From Karstenula rhodostoma CBS 690.94 (taxonomy: Eukaryota > Ascomycota > Dothideomycetes > Pleosporales > Didymosphaeriaceae), in assembly GCA_010093485.1 (NCBI GenBank), contig MU001494.1:1457937-1521936 (forward strand): a stretch of DNA of 64,000 bases, given 5' to 3'. Below, one piece after another: positions 1-10,938 of the stretch. The stretch's first letter is position 1. Every line of letters starts with the position of its first letter. The translations under genes were made by a program, and so were the position numbers. The notes beneath the pieces are model-generated. The model searched no databases. It was given only the letters and a program-made list of their open reading frames with translations, and was not told the DNA's origin.

Positions 1-202
1 CAGCATGCACACTCGCTATGCTCCGAACCAAACCCAATGAACGCCAGCCCAATATCAAAACACAAAACGCCTCTGTACACATCGTAGGCCATAGGCTCTT
101 TTGTTTCCAACACGCCGTAATCGAATAGGCCTTGAAACAAGATCATGCTCTGACCAAAAGTTTTCGCCAGGAGCAACAACGCCGATAACAATGTCGTTCA
201 TC

Positions 203-3200
203 TTACAAGCCACGGTTGGGCTGCGGAGCTGGTCGCGGGCTCGGATTGTAAGTCCAGGCACCCTCACGGAAGAGCCTCTCTTTCGCCTCCCGGTCTTTCC
301 GCCTCTCTTCTTCAGTGACCTGGTCGTTGGCCCAGTAAGCACTGCTAGTGCGCTCACGGAAACGCTTGTGCCTCTCCTTGTTTGGGAAGACTTGCTCCAT
401 ATTCAGTGGTGCGATAGGACCGAACACCTGCTCCGGGTCGACCAATTGTTGCTGCGTCAATAGCTCCCGTAGGTTCGGCGTATTCACCCAGCTGGGCTGC
501 TCGAACTCGTTGTCCGAGTCCTCGTCTTCAGAGTCGGTCATGATATCTGGCAGCTTGATGTCCTCGCCATTCTGATATTGTGGCTGGGGAGTCTTCGCTG
601 AATGAGCGGGCTCGGCGAATGGGATCTTGCCCTTTGCAAACTGCGAGTTCGGATGCGCGGGCGTGATGGGGTTCATCTTTGCCTGCGTCGAAGGACGCTT
701 TGGGGGGCGCTGAAGCGTCGACTCGTCCTGTTCGAATGGTCGCTTCGCGGGTTTAGCTGGATTGACCGGGGGAACAGGGACTTGGATGCGGTTGGCATCT
801 TGGATTGTTTGCATGCGCGCAACCGGACGGGCAGACGCAAGGTCCGCACGCGTCGGAGCCGGGACTGCCTTGGGCTTCTCAATTGGGTTCTCCGCCGGCT
901 TTTGCACGGGTGGCCTCGCAACGCGAGGCGCTGGTCTGGGAGCCGTTTTGTAAGATGCTCCAGACTTTGTCGACAGGGATGATGCTGGTCGGGGTGGCAC
1001 GGCATGCGTAGGCTTGGTGGTAGGCGGGCCCATCCTCTGTGTAGAAGGAGCTGACTTCGTTGCAACCGGAGCGGCACTCGAAGGAGCTGGGACTGAAGCG
1101 GCGTGTTTAGAGGCAGCAGGTGGAGCCTGGCCATACCGGCTGTTGTGTAGAGAAACCATAATCTTCTGGGGTTTAGCCTTGGGAAGTGTCTCCTTGCTGT
1201 TGGGCTTGACAAGCTTTTTTGGCTCGGGCTTGCGCGGCTCTCTGAGCTTTGTGCCAGTCGTCGGAAGGAAGCTCTTCGGTGGTGGTGGCGGGGGCATGTC
1301 ATCTGCCGAATCAGTCTCATTAGAAGTTGCAGTATTCGCCCGAGCTGGCTGAGGACGAGGCTGTGATGCCTGAGCGACAGGGATCGGCGTCTTCGTAGCA
1401 GCGGCGGGGACTTGTCTCATGCTTTGTTGCGATGGCATCGCAGACGGCGTTTTCGTGGTCGCGGTCTTGACCTTCTGATGATGTGCGGCAGCTTTAAGCT
1501 GTTCCTTCGAACGCATTTCTTTCAGTCTGTCGTCGAGACGCTGCTTCTCCCTGGTGTCTTTCTCCTTCTGCTTCTCTCGTTCAGTAGAGCTGCGAGTTCG
1601 TCGTCCATCCTCTTTCGAAGGGCTGCTCGACGTAGTGGAGGCTGCCTTTGACTTGTTGGATTTCAGAGACTCCTTGGAAGGTGAGCGCAAGTGTGAGAAA
1701 ATAGATGTACCAGCTTTCTCATTGCGCTTCGGGCTGCGGAATACATCGTCGATGGACTGCTGATCCTTGATTGTTGGGCGCACGGGGCTTTCGGAGAGTG
1801 CATCGAGTTTCACCTGCGCACTGGTGGCGCTTGAACCAATGATCTTCTCTTTGGCGGCACGGAGAGCTGAATAGAACTTAGCCTTGGAAGCACTGAGAGG
1901 GCCATCCATGTATTTCTTACCAGCCGGGGAGCCTGTCGGGGTGGTTGACTCCACGACTGCCGGAAGATCGGGGTTAGAGACGCAGATTGGCGTGGGCTTG
2001 GTTTTAGCAGGTGATGACCGGGCCTGTTCGGAACAGCTCTTGCTGAAGGGAGGGCGCTTAGGGCTCGGTGCCTGGGCAACAGTCCGGATGGGCGAAATCC
2101 AGTCATCATCGTCGTCGTCACTGTGCTCTGGTTCTGCAGGAGGGAGACTGGGGTATGCTGGCTGCGATAGGAGAGCTGGCTGCGCTGACTGCGGGGGTTG
2201 CGATTGCTGCGAGCTTTCTTTCATTTGTGATGCAGAAAAGCTTGTTGCTTGACTCATTTGCGAAGCCATGATGTTTTGGCTGATTCGCTTGGGTGCTTCA
2301 TTTTGCTGCTTTAGCATGTTAATGCGCTCGAGAAGACGCTGAGATGAAGTTTTGTTGTGAAGCTTGGTCGCTTCCAGCTCCTCACGTGGCGGCTCTGGTC
2401 GCTCCTCATCCACATCCATTCCATCTTGCTGAGGGTCTGGAACTGGCAACTGAGAGCCACCCAGGCTTTTTCCGCCGGTGAATCGGCCCAAGTTGCTGCT
2501 CCGTGCTTTGTTAGGGTCAACGTGGCTGGTTCTAGAAGTTCGGTTGCCCATGCTCTTCTTTGCAAGCAATGGTTCGCGTGCTGGCAAGGATGCGAATGTG
2601 AGACTGCTCTTCCTGACCAGAGGCTTTACGGGACTGGATGAGTCCGATGGTGATCGAACATCGTCATCAATTTCCATGTTGTCCTCAACTTCGTGGTGTA
2701 CAACTGTATCATCGTGCTGTACTTCCTCGACTTCAGCGCGTTCCGAAGCGGCGAAAATCTCGGACGGCGGCATGAGCGTTTTCGGTTCCGGCGCATCTAC
2801 GCGCTGATCCGCAGTAGTAAGCGCGACGTGTGTGTCGGCAGAAATACTGTATGCCTCTGAGACGAGCCTTGGTGGCTCTGGGAATGCAGGTATGTCGTCA
2901 ATTGCCATATTACCGGCATCTGAACTCCGATCGTGGCGTAGAACAGCACCCTCAGTATCAGATTGTACATCCTCCAGCCTGGTTTCATCGACCTCCATCA
3001 CGTCATCATCATCATATCTCTCGCGTAAGTCTTCGTTAGAAGCACTCTTGCTGTTGCTGCCAAAGGCTTCGTTTGCTGATACAAAAGAGTCGCCCGTGTC
3101 GTGTCGTTCCTCCTCACAGGCCTGTGTCGACGGTGCGAACGACTGTCCAAACGACTGTGTCGCTTGCGTGGGCTGGGTGGATTGCGTTTGTTGCGGGGAA

Positions 3201-3905
3201 AACACATCGTCATCCTGGGATGCGGCTGTGCCTTGTGTGGAGGCTACCTGGCTGTACTGCGAGGCGGCGGTGGAATGCCCTGTCGCGGGACGGCGCTCGG
3301 GAGACGCGTGCTGGCTGCGGTATCCATAGCTGCCTTGGTTCTCTTTGTCTTTGTTGATCAGGCTCGCAAATAGTGAAGGAGCGGGCGACTTCGCTGGCGA
3401 TCGTGCCGGTACGACGTTCTCGGCATCTTCGGCGATGTTGAAACGCGATTTGATAGGACTCTTGTTGAGGTTACCCTTGAGGCTCTGTTCGGCCACACTC
3501 GCGCGGCGCTGCGCGTTTGCTCCGACGATGCTTCCTAGAGGCTGCGGACAAGTCAGGAGGTGGGAAGGGATCGGATGGTAACAAACGCGTACCTGGCGCG
3601 CCTCTGCAGCCTTCATGCGCGCGGTTCGCGGTGTCTTTCCGCGTAATTTCCCGGGTGTCTTGAAGACGTCCAGTTTGTTCCTGGAAAACAGTCAGTAGCT
3701 GCGCCAACAGAGCGATAGGCGCGACGTACTGTCCATTTTGTGCGAATATCTCGGCCATGTGCTCGTTGAGCCACTCAAGCTCGTTTCGCACCGAGAAGCC
3801 GAAGTCCTCAACCTCCTGCGATACCAAATCATCCGCCTGCTTCCTCTCGTCGAGGACCCAATGCGCAGACCCTATGGGCGGGACCCTGCTGCGAGCGGCA
3901 GCCAT
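203..3905 (-). CDS. SLI15: INCENP/Sli15-like inner centromere protein (chromosomal passenger complex scaffold)
   Basis: Spliced model: exons 3730-3905, 3593-3680 and 203-3541, with introns of 49 and 51 bp (GTACGT and GTACGC donors, CAG acceptors). Phases join and give about 1200 aa. Seen: a short N-terminal helical region (residues 1-60), then a basic motif KTPGKLRGKTPRTAR encoded by exon 2, which is conserved at this point in fungal INCENP proteins. A long disordered S/P/K-rich middle contains a charged K/E/R helix resembling the INCENP single alpha-helix. The C-terminus carries an IN-box-like block (KLPDIMTDSEDED, WVNTPNLRELL, VFGPIAPLNMEQVF, FRERTSSAYW). Family knowledge: the IN-box binds and activates Aurora B (Ipl1/Ark1), and the N-terminus docks survivin/borealin, so the protein acts at centromeres and the spindle midzone. 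The ATG at 3905 is preferred because exon 2 is read in the frame of that conserved motif; an ATG inside exon 2 would lose the N-terminus. Confidence 0.88.
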
Positions 3906-5280
3906 GATGTCGTCGCTTGCGGGCGTATAGAATCGAGGAAAGACGCGTGTCGTGGCCTGTCAGGGAGGATGGAGACAGGTAATGGGGTGCCGTATACTAG
4001 CTAAGCATGGTGCACAGGTCGGGTGTGGTTGTGCGTAATTGTCGCGGTGTGGGCAAGGTGTGTGGAGGAGCGGGAAGCGCGCGAGCACTGACGGGCTCGT
4101 TTGTTATGAACGTCCAGCCAAAACATTGCGCGCACGGACATCTTCGTCGCCGCTAACCCTGGAAGCCACTAGCGGCCTCGAGACTTCTGAGACGATCGGA
4201 ACCGCTATCGAGTATCAACTCCAATACTTCAACGTCGGTTTGGCTTTTCCTTTGCTATTGAGTCCTGCGGTGTATCCGAGCAGGGCTTCATGCGAGCCTA
4301 GTGGGAGATCGTACGCGGCCGCTACTCCGGACGTCCGAGGGGTTCCTAGGTGATGCTGGCTGCCAACACGATAGCTTCAGATCGTCCATCTCCACAGACT
4401 GTGCCATAGCGTCACGGGCCTCGCATGCACACGTACAGCATATACTCCAGAATGCTCTTCGGAGCCTGCCTTGATATACTATGCACTCTCAACAGCATGT
4501 TGCATTTTCACACAATCCAGACGTTTCCTTACTTAGCACATGGCCGACGATAAAATTCGTAATTCCCTGTAGCAAACTCATACATGTGAGTATTAGCGAA
4601 TTTACTGGGCTATGATTTTATAGAAATACTGTGGGGTGAGTTTCTTCAGGTCTAGGTGCTAAAACCCACTTTTCCGTGTCAACCACTATATAACAGGTAG
4701 CCTCTTTGGTTACGTTACTAGAACTACCTCGCTGCTTACACGAGCAGCAGAGCGTGCAAGCAATCTAGACGACTATCTGAACCAGTGAGCTTATTGTCTT
4801 CATTATGTGCATCTGAACCCAGCAATGCCAGCGACCGACGTCTTTACGAAACCGGTGCGAAATACCCTTCTGTCCTACATATAGCCAAGTGCAAGTGCAC
4901 CGATGCATTGCTAGATTTTTTTGTGTGGGGAAGCGCCGAGTGGTGCGTTATGACATTCGGAAATACTTGAGGAACGAGGTGCTCAGTCCAAAGATAGCGC
5001 CGGTAAGCTGGACCTTTCAGAGAGAACCTATGACAACGCATCAATAGGACATAATTACGATCCACTGTATCCGATACGTTGACGGCACCATGTTCTTCGG
5101 AAACGGTCCATATTCCATTCTCCCAACAGCCATGGCTTGATGGGTCCGAATGTCCTATTCATCATTGGTCGGCACTAATGACTGTGCTCTCAACACCTTA
5201 TAACAACGTCTACTTCTTCGTACTTTCTTCCATTCCTACACCCAATTTCTAAACCGAACGGATATCAATCCGAATTCACG
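3906..5280. other. intergenic, divergent promoter region
   Basis: This is the 1.37 kb between the start codons of the INCENP-like gene (-) and the next gene (+). Open frames are short and overlap on both strands, and I see no conserved domain. The part from about 4500 to 5280 is AT-richer and probably holds the promoter of the plus-strand gene. No RNA gene was recognised. Confidence 0.5.
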
Positions 5281-7188
5281 ATGGCACACCGCTATCCTCA
5301 ACACGTGCCTTTACTCTCGACCGGCCCCAGCTCCAAGCCAATACCCATCAGCGACATGAACCTACCCGGAGCGTGGCCGTCTGAGCCTGCGGATTCAACA
5401 GTATCTGCATCCATGCCACCTTTGGCCGCTCACTCGACGACAAGACCGGCTGTTCCCCTACACAGGAGGCGACAAGGCGCCAGCGTCTTGGAGAACCCCT
5501 CCGTAGCACATGGCCAACCAAGTCCCACGCTTGTTTTGGGCCCTTGTGGAACACAACAATCGGATCTCAGAATTGTAGAGGCGAACACAGTGCGTTCTAT
5601 ATCCATCGGACGGTCTACCTCTGGCCGCTATCCTTACCTTCCGCCAAACCCACATACAATGGAGAACGAGCGAAGGCGGACAGGAGACGCGTTGCGAGAT
5701 ACCACGAGCCACGTATCTAAAAAATTGTTGGAAGCACACGCACCGCCCAAGAAGAATTGGAAGGCCAAGAATGGACATTGGACCAAGAAAGAGCTGGAGC
5801 AATTTCGCAAGAGTCTGGAGGACGTCTACCAGAAACAAATGGAAGACGAAAAGCAGGCAGCTGCACCTGCACCTGCACCTGCACCTGCACCAGTGAGCAC
5901 CATCGGGAAGGTCGCAATTATGCATGGTTCTCAGCAATCCCTACACGAAGAACACTACCCTTTAGTCGCCTCTTCCAACACGAAGACGTCTAGAGCACTC
6001 AAGGATCCGCCGGGAAACTATTCAAGAGCATTTGTTCCTTCACCAGCGCTCACAAAGATACCGGAATCAGAGTCCAGAGATCAGCAGTTCTCAGGCCGAT
6101 CCTTGGCTGGAACACCGAACAAGTACAACTATCGCACTGAAGTAACACCGCCTTCACAATCTTCCAATCCAAATGGAAGTAGTACCAACAACATCGCCAA
6201 TAGCACTTCTTCTACATGTTCACTCATGGCAAATGTGACTTGTACCCCGACTCAAACCCACACGGAACTAGAACAGCAAGCTCATGATTTGAATGCGCGA
6301 CAGATGAAGAATGAACAGATGCAGTGCCTTGCTGCAAGACTAGAAGCTATAACCAGGGAGCATGCGAACATGAAGGCCACAGCTGAGCTCCAGCAGATCA
6401 CAAAGGGTATGCAGAGTATGAAGATTTCGCATGTCGGTGGAGAGGTATCTACGCCGCCAGTTCGACCTGAGATCAGACCACCTCCCTCTGCCGATTCCAA
6501 CCAGCAGGCACAGCAAGTCAACACCACATTCAAGGCTTTCAACCCGCCGAACAACAACGTACCCTTTGCTACGAAAAGGTCGCTCATCATTTCGGACCTT
6601 GGGAAAGTCAATCGTCGCCAGCCCTCTCACGGCACCACCATATGCAAAGGTGCTGAAAAAGCCCCTACGGCCGAAGAAGTAGAATGGGCTCGCAAGATGC
6701 AGGAACTTCGAGAACGTTTTTGCAGGGGTAGAATGATGACCCCTGACACGCTGGCTCCCCTCAAATCCGGTCCAAAAGACAACCAGAGAAACGAAGCAAC
6801 CCATCCCTTTTTCAAGGACACGAGAACTAAGCCCCTCCGCACGCAGACTGATGAAGACTTCCTGCTCACCCGCCATCCAAACGACGACTCGCCCCGCAGT
6901 ACACCAGCCGGCTATCGCGCCCTCAGAAGGGCATCCCTCCACCCTACGAGCGTGACATCAGTGCCAGAGCCGCTACGCCTTGATCCCGCCCAGACCACAG
7001 CATCAGCCGTCGATGGTACCATGGATCTTTACGAACCACCGACTCCACGCTCTGCGTCCCCGTCTGAGGGCATGTTCGTCGATGTCTCGCTCTCTTCTCC
7101 TCTTCATCAGACTAGCTCAGAGAACGACTTCGTCGAGGTGGACGTCGGCGAGGTCGATGGATTGGAGTGGGAGGTTATCAACAGGTAG
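5281..7188 (+). CDS. hypothetical protein, low-complexity, 635 aa
   Basis: A single uninterrupted frame of 635 codons starts at the first ATG after an AT-rich leader. I recognise no family. Residues about 155-190 form a basic, amphipathic stretch (KKNWKAKNGHWTKKELEQF) predicted to be helical. It is followed by an Ala-Pro repeat (about residues 195-206) encoded by a perfect gcacct hexanucleotide repeat, which could vary in length between strains. The middle (about residues 325-380) is Gln/Met/Glu-rich and may be a coiled coil. The rest is S/T/P/N-rich and probably disordered. The acidic C-terminus ends DGLEWEVINR. No signal peptide or membrane segment is visible. The long intact frame supports a real gene; function is unknown. 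Confidence 0.72.
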   Translation: MAHRYPQHVPLLSTGPSSKPIPISDMNLPGAWPSEPADSTVSASMPPLAAHSTTRPAVPLHRRRQGASVLENPSVAHGQPSPTLVLGPCGTQQSDLRIVEANTVRSISIGRSTSGRYPYLPPNPHTMENERRRTGDALRDTTSHVSKKLLEAHAPPKKNWKAKNGHWTKKELEQFRKSLEDVYQKQMEDEKQAAAPAPAPAPAPVSTIGKVAIMHGSQQSLHEEHYPLVASSNTKTSRALKDPPGNYSRAFVPSPALTKIPESESRDQQFSGRSLAGTPNKYNYRTEVTPPSQSSNPNGSSTNNIANSTSSTCSLMANVTCTPTQTHTELEQQAHDLNARQMKNEQMQCLAARLEAITREHANMKATAELQQITKGMQSMKISHVGGEVSTPPVRPEIRPPPSADSNQQAQQVNTTFKAFNPPNNNVPFATKRSLIISDLGKVNRRQPSHGTTICKGAEKAPTAEEVEWARKMQELRERFCRGRMMTPDTLAPLKSGPKDNQRNEATHPFFKDTRTKPLRTQTDEDFLLTRHPNDDSPRSTPAGYRALRRASLHPTSVTSVPEPLRLDPAQTTASAVDGTMDLYEPPTPRSASPSEGMFVDVSLSSPLHQTSSENDFVEVDVGEVDGLEWEVINR

Positions 7189-7804
7189 GCGGTTGACAAC
7201 ATGAGGGATATACCGAAGGCAGTTTGTCGGCGGGGGAGAAACGGCACGCTGGAGATATTGTTTGTGGTGGGCGTTGCGAATCCGAGTGTGTTCCGTTCTT
7301 GTTGAATGCTGAGATCCGCCAAAAGTGCACTGTGTGTTTCGCTTTGTTCAGTGTCTTTGATATAGATAGCAATCTGGAGGAAAATAATGAAAAAAAGATC
7401 GAGTTATCGAGTGTGTAGAGTACAAAAATGATTACAAAAAGGTGTTTCCCCTAGCTAACAGCTCAAAAATAAGCGTATAAAATGCAATAATTACAGATAA
7501 CAACCTTCCATAGACTATCCTTTAATCTACGATTGCCCACTAACACACTGCCACAGATCAAAGACGCTCATAATGACGAAAGAATTTATTTCTCATCATA
7601 TTACTAAGATAATTGTATTTGGTAATATCCCATCACCATCCATCCATCCGTCCATCCATCGGGGTATATACCTAAAACGAGTGCGCGCCAGCCCATATGC
7701 GTGGCTTCCTCATCGCAATGGAACAATAAAAAAGTCATTAACAAGAAAAATCAAACCCACCACCGTGTTTTTCACCAGACCTAACATCTGTAGCGACAGT
7801 ACTG
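7189..7804. repeat. convergent intergenic with ATCC microsatellite
   Basis: This AT-rich spacer lies between two convergent genes and presumably holds both 3' ends. It includes an imperfect CATC/CATCC tetranucleotide repeat at about 7635-7660. Nothing else was recognised. Confidence 0.55.
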
Positions 7805-8923
7805 TTACGAAGGCGCCTCGTGTACCATCCTGCCCTCCGCCTCCACAGCCCCATACACCCCCTGCTCCCCGCAGCTCGTCACCCTATCTTGCGCCACCTT
7901 CTTATCTCTGCCGACTTTGTTCCACGCGTTCCAGTTCTTGGGAGGATCTTCGGTCGTGCTGACCCGCGGTTCATCGCCGTAGACGTTGCAGCCGATGAAG
8001 CCTTCGGGGTTGTAGTGTACTTCTGACATTCCGGGCGTAGGCGGTGGAGCGGCCCAGTCTTGATGTTGTTGTGGTTGTTGGATGTGCTGCGCTTCGCTCT
8101 TGCGGCGACGGTCGCGCAGGACGAGGAAAACGATGGCGAATATGAGGGCCCCGACAATGACCATACCGCCGAGCACGCCGCCGATGATGGCGGGTGTGTT
8201 GTTCGCCTTGCCGTCGCCTTTGGTCACCTGTTGCGGCGTTTCGCTTGGTGTGGGTGAGGTTGTGGTCGTTGTTGACGATGAGGATGATGTTAAAGTGTCA
8301 CCGCTACCCGGAGCACTGTAACCGCTCCATGTGAGTGGTATGTCCGTCGTAGTCGCCGTGTCTGTACATCCGTATTCTTTCATAGTCGTGATGCGCCCGG
8401 CGGTAGTATACACGAAATGGAACTCAAAACACTCTGGATTGGCGGTGAGACTGCATTTTGCGATGAAGTCGTTCGAGGAACAGTCTCGATCGCAGCTCTT
8501 CGACAAGAGGGTTTGGGGCAAACATGTTGTGAAGAGCGTGCATGATTCTGCGGGCTGGTAGGGATCACAGCATCCGTGGTTGCCGTAGTATGTATTGGTC
8601 GCACATCGGAATTTAGATTGACGGCAGGTAAAAGCTGATGCTGTTAACCTGTTAGTATTCCACAACTTCAACTTGCGATACGGCAAATGCGCACTCTGTA
8701 TGCCATCAAAGAACCCGCAAGTTCCAGCCTGTGCAAAGGTCTGCCACGGCTCATCGTCGCGCTTCAAGAGCTCGATCACACCGAAGCGTGGAGCCTTTGT
8801 GGGGGCCGGATTCCATCCATCGACTGCCGGCGAGGCAAAGGTAGGTTCCGGCACAGCAAAGACGGCAGCTTTTACCACTGCTCCTGGGGCCAAGATGGCG
8901 TACAATAAGGCGTGTTTCCACAT
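7805..8923 (-). CDS. secreted/cell-surface single-pass membrane protein, Cys-rich ectodomain
   Basis: Type I membrane topology. An N-terminal hydrophobic signal peptide (about residues 1-20) is followed by a Cys-rich ectodomain (about residues 69-168, CGFFDG...FTC...RCATN...GCC). Next come a Ser/Thr-rich stalk (about 190-212), one membrane segment (about 228-251, GGVLGGMVIVGALIFAIVFLVL) with a basic stop-transfer RDRRRK, and a cytoplasmic tail. A 54-bp in-frame intron is likely at 8641-8694: GTGCGC donor, TACTAAC branch point and AACAG acceptor. Removing it leaves G-I-Q-T-S-A-F-T-C and 354 aa; unspliced, the frame stays open at 372 aa. Such Cys-rich, stalked proteins are common at fungal cell surfaces as wall or stress sensors, but no specific family is assigned. 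Confidence 0.78.
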   Translation of the reverse strand: MWKHALLYAILAPGAVVKAAVFAVPEPTFASPAVDGWNPAPTKAPRFGVIELLKRDDEPWQTFAQAGTCGFFDGIQSAHLPYRKLKLWNTNRLTASAFTCRQSKFRCATNTYYGNHGCCDPYQPAESCTLFTTCLPQTLLSKSCDRDCSSNDFIAKCSLTANPECFEFHFVYTTAGRITTMKEYGCTDTATTTDIPLTWSGYSAPGSGDTLTSSSSSTTTTTSPTPSETPQQVTKGDGKANNTPAIIGGVLGGMVIVGALIFAIVFLVLRDRRRKSEAQHIQQPQQHQDWAAPPPTPGMSEVHYNPEGFIGCNVYGDEPRVSTTEDPPKNWNAWNKVGRDKKVAQDRVTSCGEQGVYGAVEAEGRMVHEAPS

Positions 8924-10134
8924 CTATTTCACGTTCCATCCGAAAACGTATGTGTCGTAAACACTCAACGTCAGGTTGTCATGATGTGCACGAGGCGAGG
9001 TAGGGATGGCGGGCGCGTAGTCGAGGCTGTGGTAGATGAAGCGAGAGCGAAAACCGACACGAAGGAAAGGCGGGCACATCAGTTTTAAGCACAGGAAGGC
9101 TGACGGCTCACCACGCGTGAGCCCACGATAGATGATGCCGCTTGCACGCCCATGGCGCCCTGCGCTGCCCTGTCGATCGAATGAGCACCATTGTGGCATG
9201 GTGGTGGGTGTTAGGGTCATGCGGGTAAGCTTGGGCTACATGTTGCCATGTCAGGTAAAGCGCAGTGGTTGCGGTCAGCGAGGGACGAATGGTTGCTCCC
9301 TCGTCGGCCGGCTCAAGCTAGAGACCTGCCGTGAGAGGCGTGAGTGCAGGGGGGTTGAGGGTGGGCGGAGGAATGATGTGTTTGGAGGGCAGGCTGCGGC
9401 TGAGTGCATTGGGCTTAGCAACCAGTCATCGGTAGGAGTGGCCTTGGGGGGCACACAAATATAGCTCTGGTCTCGCTACTTTAACGAGTGGTTGGGATCC
9501 CTTCGAGGTGCATCGGAAGTCTTGCATCGCGATATCCATCCCTTCGATCGATCGAGAGAAGAGCAGATACCTGTTTCTCTCTTCTTGTGCAAGAACTCCT
9601 GCGTAGCATCCGTGGCGGATGAACATGGTGGACATGGGAATCGGGCACTGCAACGCGAGTGGAGATATACGAGGCCATTCGTCCTGTTTGACCTGTAGCT
9701 GGCTTGGTTTCTTGGGCCTTCCGGAAAAATTGGTCCCACGAAGAAGCCCCGAATCAATGTGGAATTCTCGATCTCGCACGATTCAATGCTTTGTGGGTGC
9801 CGTGGTAATTGATTTCGTCGCGACAACGCCGCGACAATACATCTTGCAATATGGGTGATGGTACCGCCCATCTGCCGGGTCAGTGTTTATTCCTGTGAGT
9901 GCTGGGGGCCAAAATTGATAAGTTATGCATGGATAAAAATACAGAGCGTCTGCAAACAGCCAGCTCTTTATACAGTGCATCCTACAAAGGTATTTCCACC
10001 AGAACGCCGTGTTAATCCAAAGTATTGTAGACTCCTCCCATGCGTGCACGCTAATTGTGCAATGTGTTGACGTCGCGCCATGCGACGCGATATACATATG
10101 ATATACACGATATACAAGTCTGCGAGACCTAGCT
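8924..10134. other. intergenic, no gene recognised
   Basis: This is the region upstream of the surface-protein gene and downstream of MRP10. Many short overlapping frames exist on both strands with no conserved motif and no consistent splice model. It is assigned as promoter and 3' flank. Confidence 0.45.
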
Positions 10135-10611
10135 CTACTTCCGCTTGTGAGGACCGACAATGTTCGGATACATGCGCGAGAGATGGTAGTTGATGTTGTT
10201 CTTCTTTGGGTTGGTGTCGCGCTGTGGTTGTTAGTCCACTTTCACACAATGAGCATGAACGCGCAAGACTCACCGGTGCATCCATACACTGCCGCAGCTT
10301 TTGCTCCAGCTGTGCACAACCTTGAGCAGCAGCCGCTTGACCTGACGATGCCCAACATCCTGTTCTCCAGTCAGCACAATGTCCCTCGTTCCTCCCCCAT
10401 CCTCCTTCCCGCGTCCAGCGCATCCTTCTCTGCCATTGCCCACCAGTACACCGCACGGCGCAGGGTCCTACGTACCCAGAACTGAAGACATGATGCCTAG
10501 GCAAGGGTTTGTCTCGGGCTTGTTCGGTCGTCTAACGCGGAGCTTGGGGAGCGGCGGCAGCGGGCGGTGGGTGGCCGACTGGATCGTCACGTTTTGCGGT
10601 TTCGGGACCAT
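10135..10611 (-). CDS. MRP10: mitochondrial small-subunit ribosomal protein Mrp10 (mS37), twin CX9C
   Basis: Three exons: 10476-10611, 10274-10359 and 10135-10221. Introns are 116 bp (GTACGT...AACAG) and 52 bp (GTGAGT, branch GACTAAC, CACAG). The phases join to a 102-aa protein. Seen: N-terminal basic region LRVRRPN, then NPCLGIMSSVLGCW (first CX9C) and GCAQLEQKLRQCMDAP (second CX9C), then INYHLSRMYPNIVGPHKRK. This is the classic Mrp10/mS37 pattern. Family knowledge: the CHCH fold is oxidised via the Mia40/Erv1 relay and the protein joins the mitochondrial ribosome small subunit. The exon 1/2 junction splits the first CX9C motif, so splicing is required. It shares a 327-bp divergent promoter with the next gene. 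Confidence 0.93.
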
Positions 10612-10938
10612 GGCGGATTGCGATTGAGAATCGGCAGATGCGCTATCGCAGTGGAACGAGCGGCACCGGGCGTGGGAGGTCTCGAGAGGTTGAGGTCTGG
10701 TGTTGAAACCGAAAACCTTGGGAATCCCTGCGCCAAAGCGGCTTAGTGCAGGAGCGGCCCCGGCTAGCTCGCCCGCGGTGTTGTTTGTTATTGCTTCAAG
10801 CTCTTGTTGCCTGCCAACGCACACACGATATCATCACCGCCCCGAGCCTTGGATTGTGTGTTTCCTTTGCACGGTTTCTCTGCTCGCTTACTTCGCATTA
10901 ATATCCCTTCCTAGCAACACCCCACAAACTTGGCTGCG
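10612..10938. promoter_or_regulatory. divergent promoter between MRP10 and the 10.9 kb gene
   Basis: This 327-bp spacer separates two divergent start codons and must carry both promoters. A pyrimidine-rich tract (tttcctttgcacggtttctc, about 10860-10880) lies on the plus strand just before the plus-strand gene. No specific operator was recognised. Confidence 0.5.

Noticed and set aside
673..1320. 215-codon minus-strand frame
   Set aside because: It lies inside the INCENP-like coding exon in another frame; composition is R/S/L-rich, as expected of a shadow.
4785..4970. Small plus-strand frame in the 3.9-5.3 kb spacer
   Set aside because: Only 61 codons, no domain, and lies in AT-richer promoter-like DNA.
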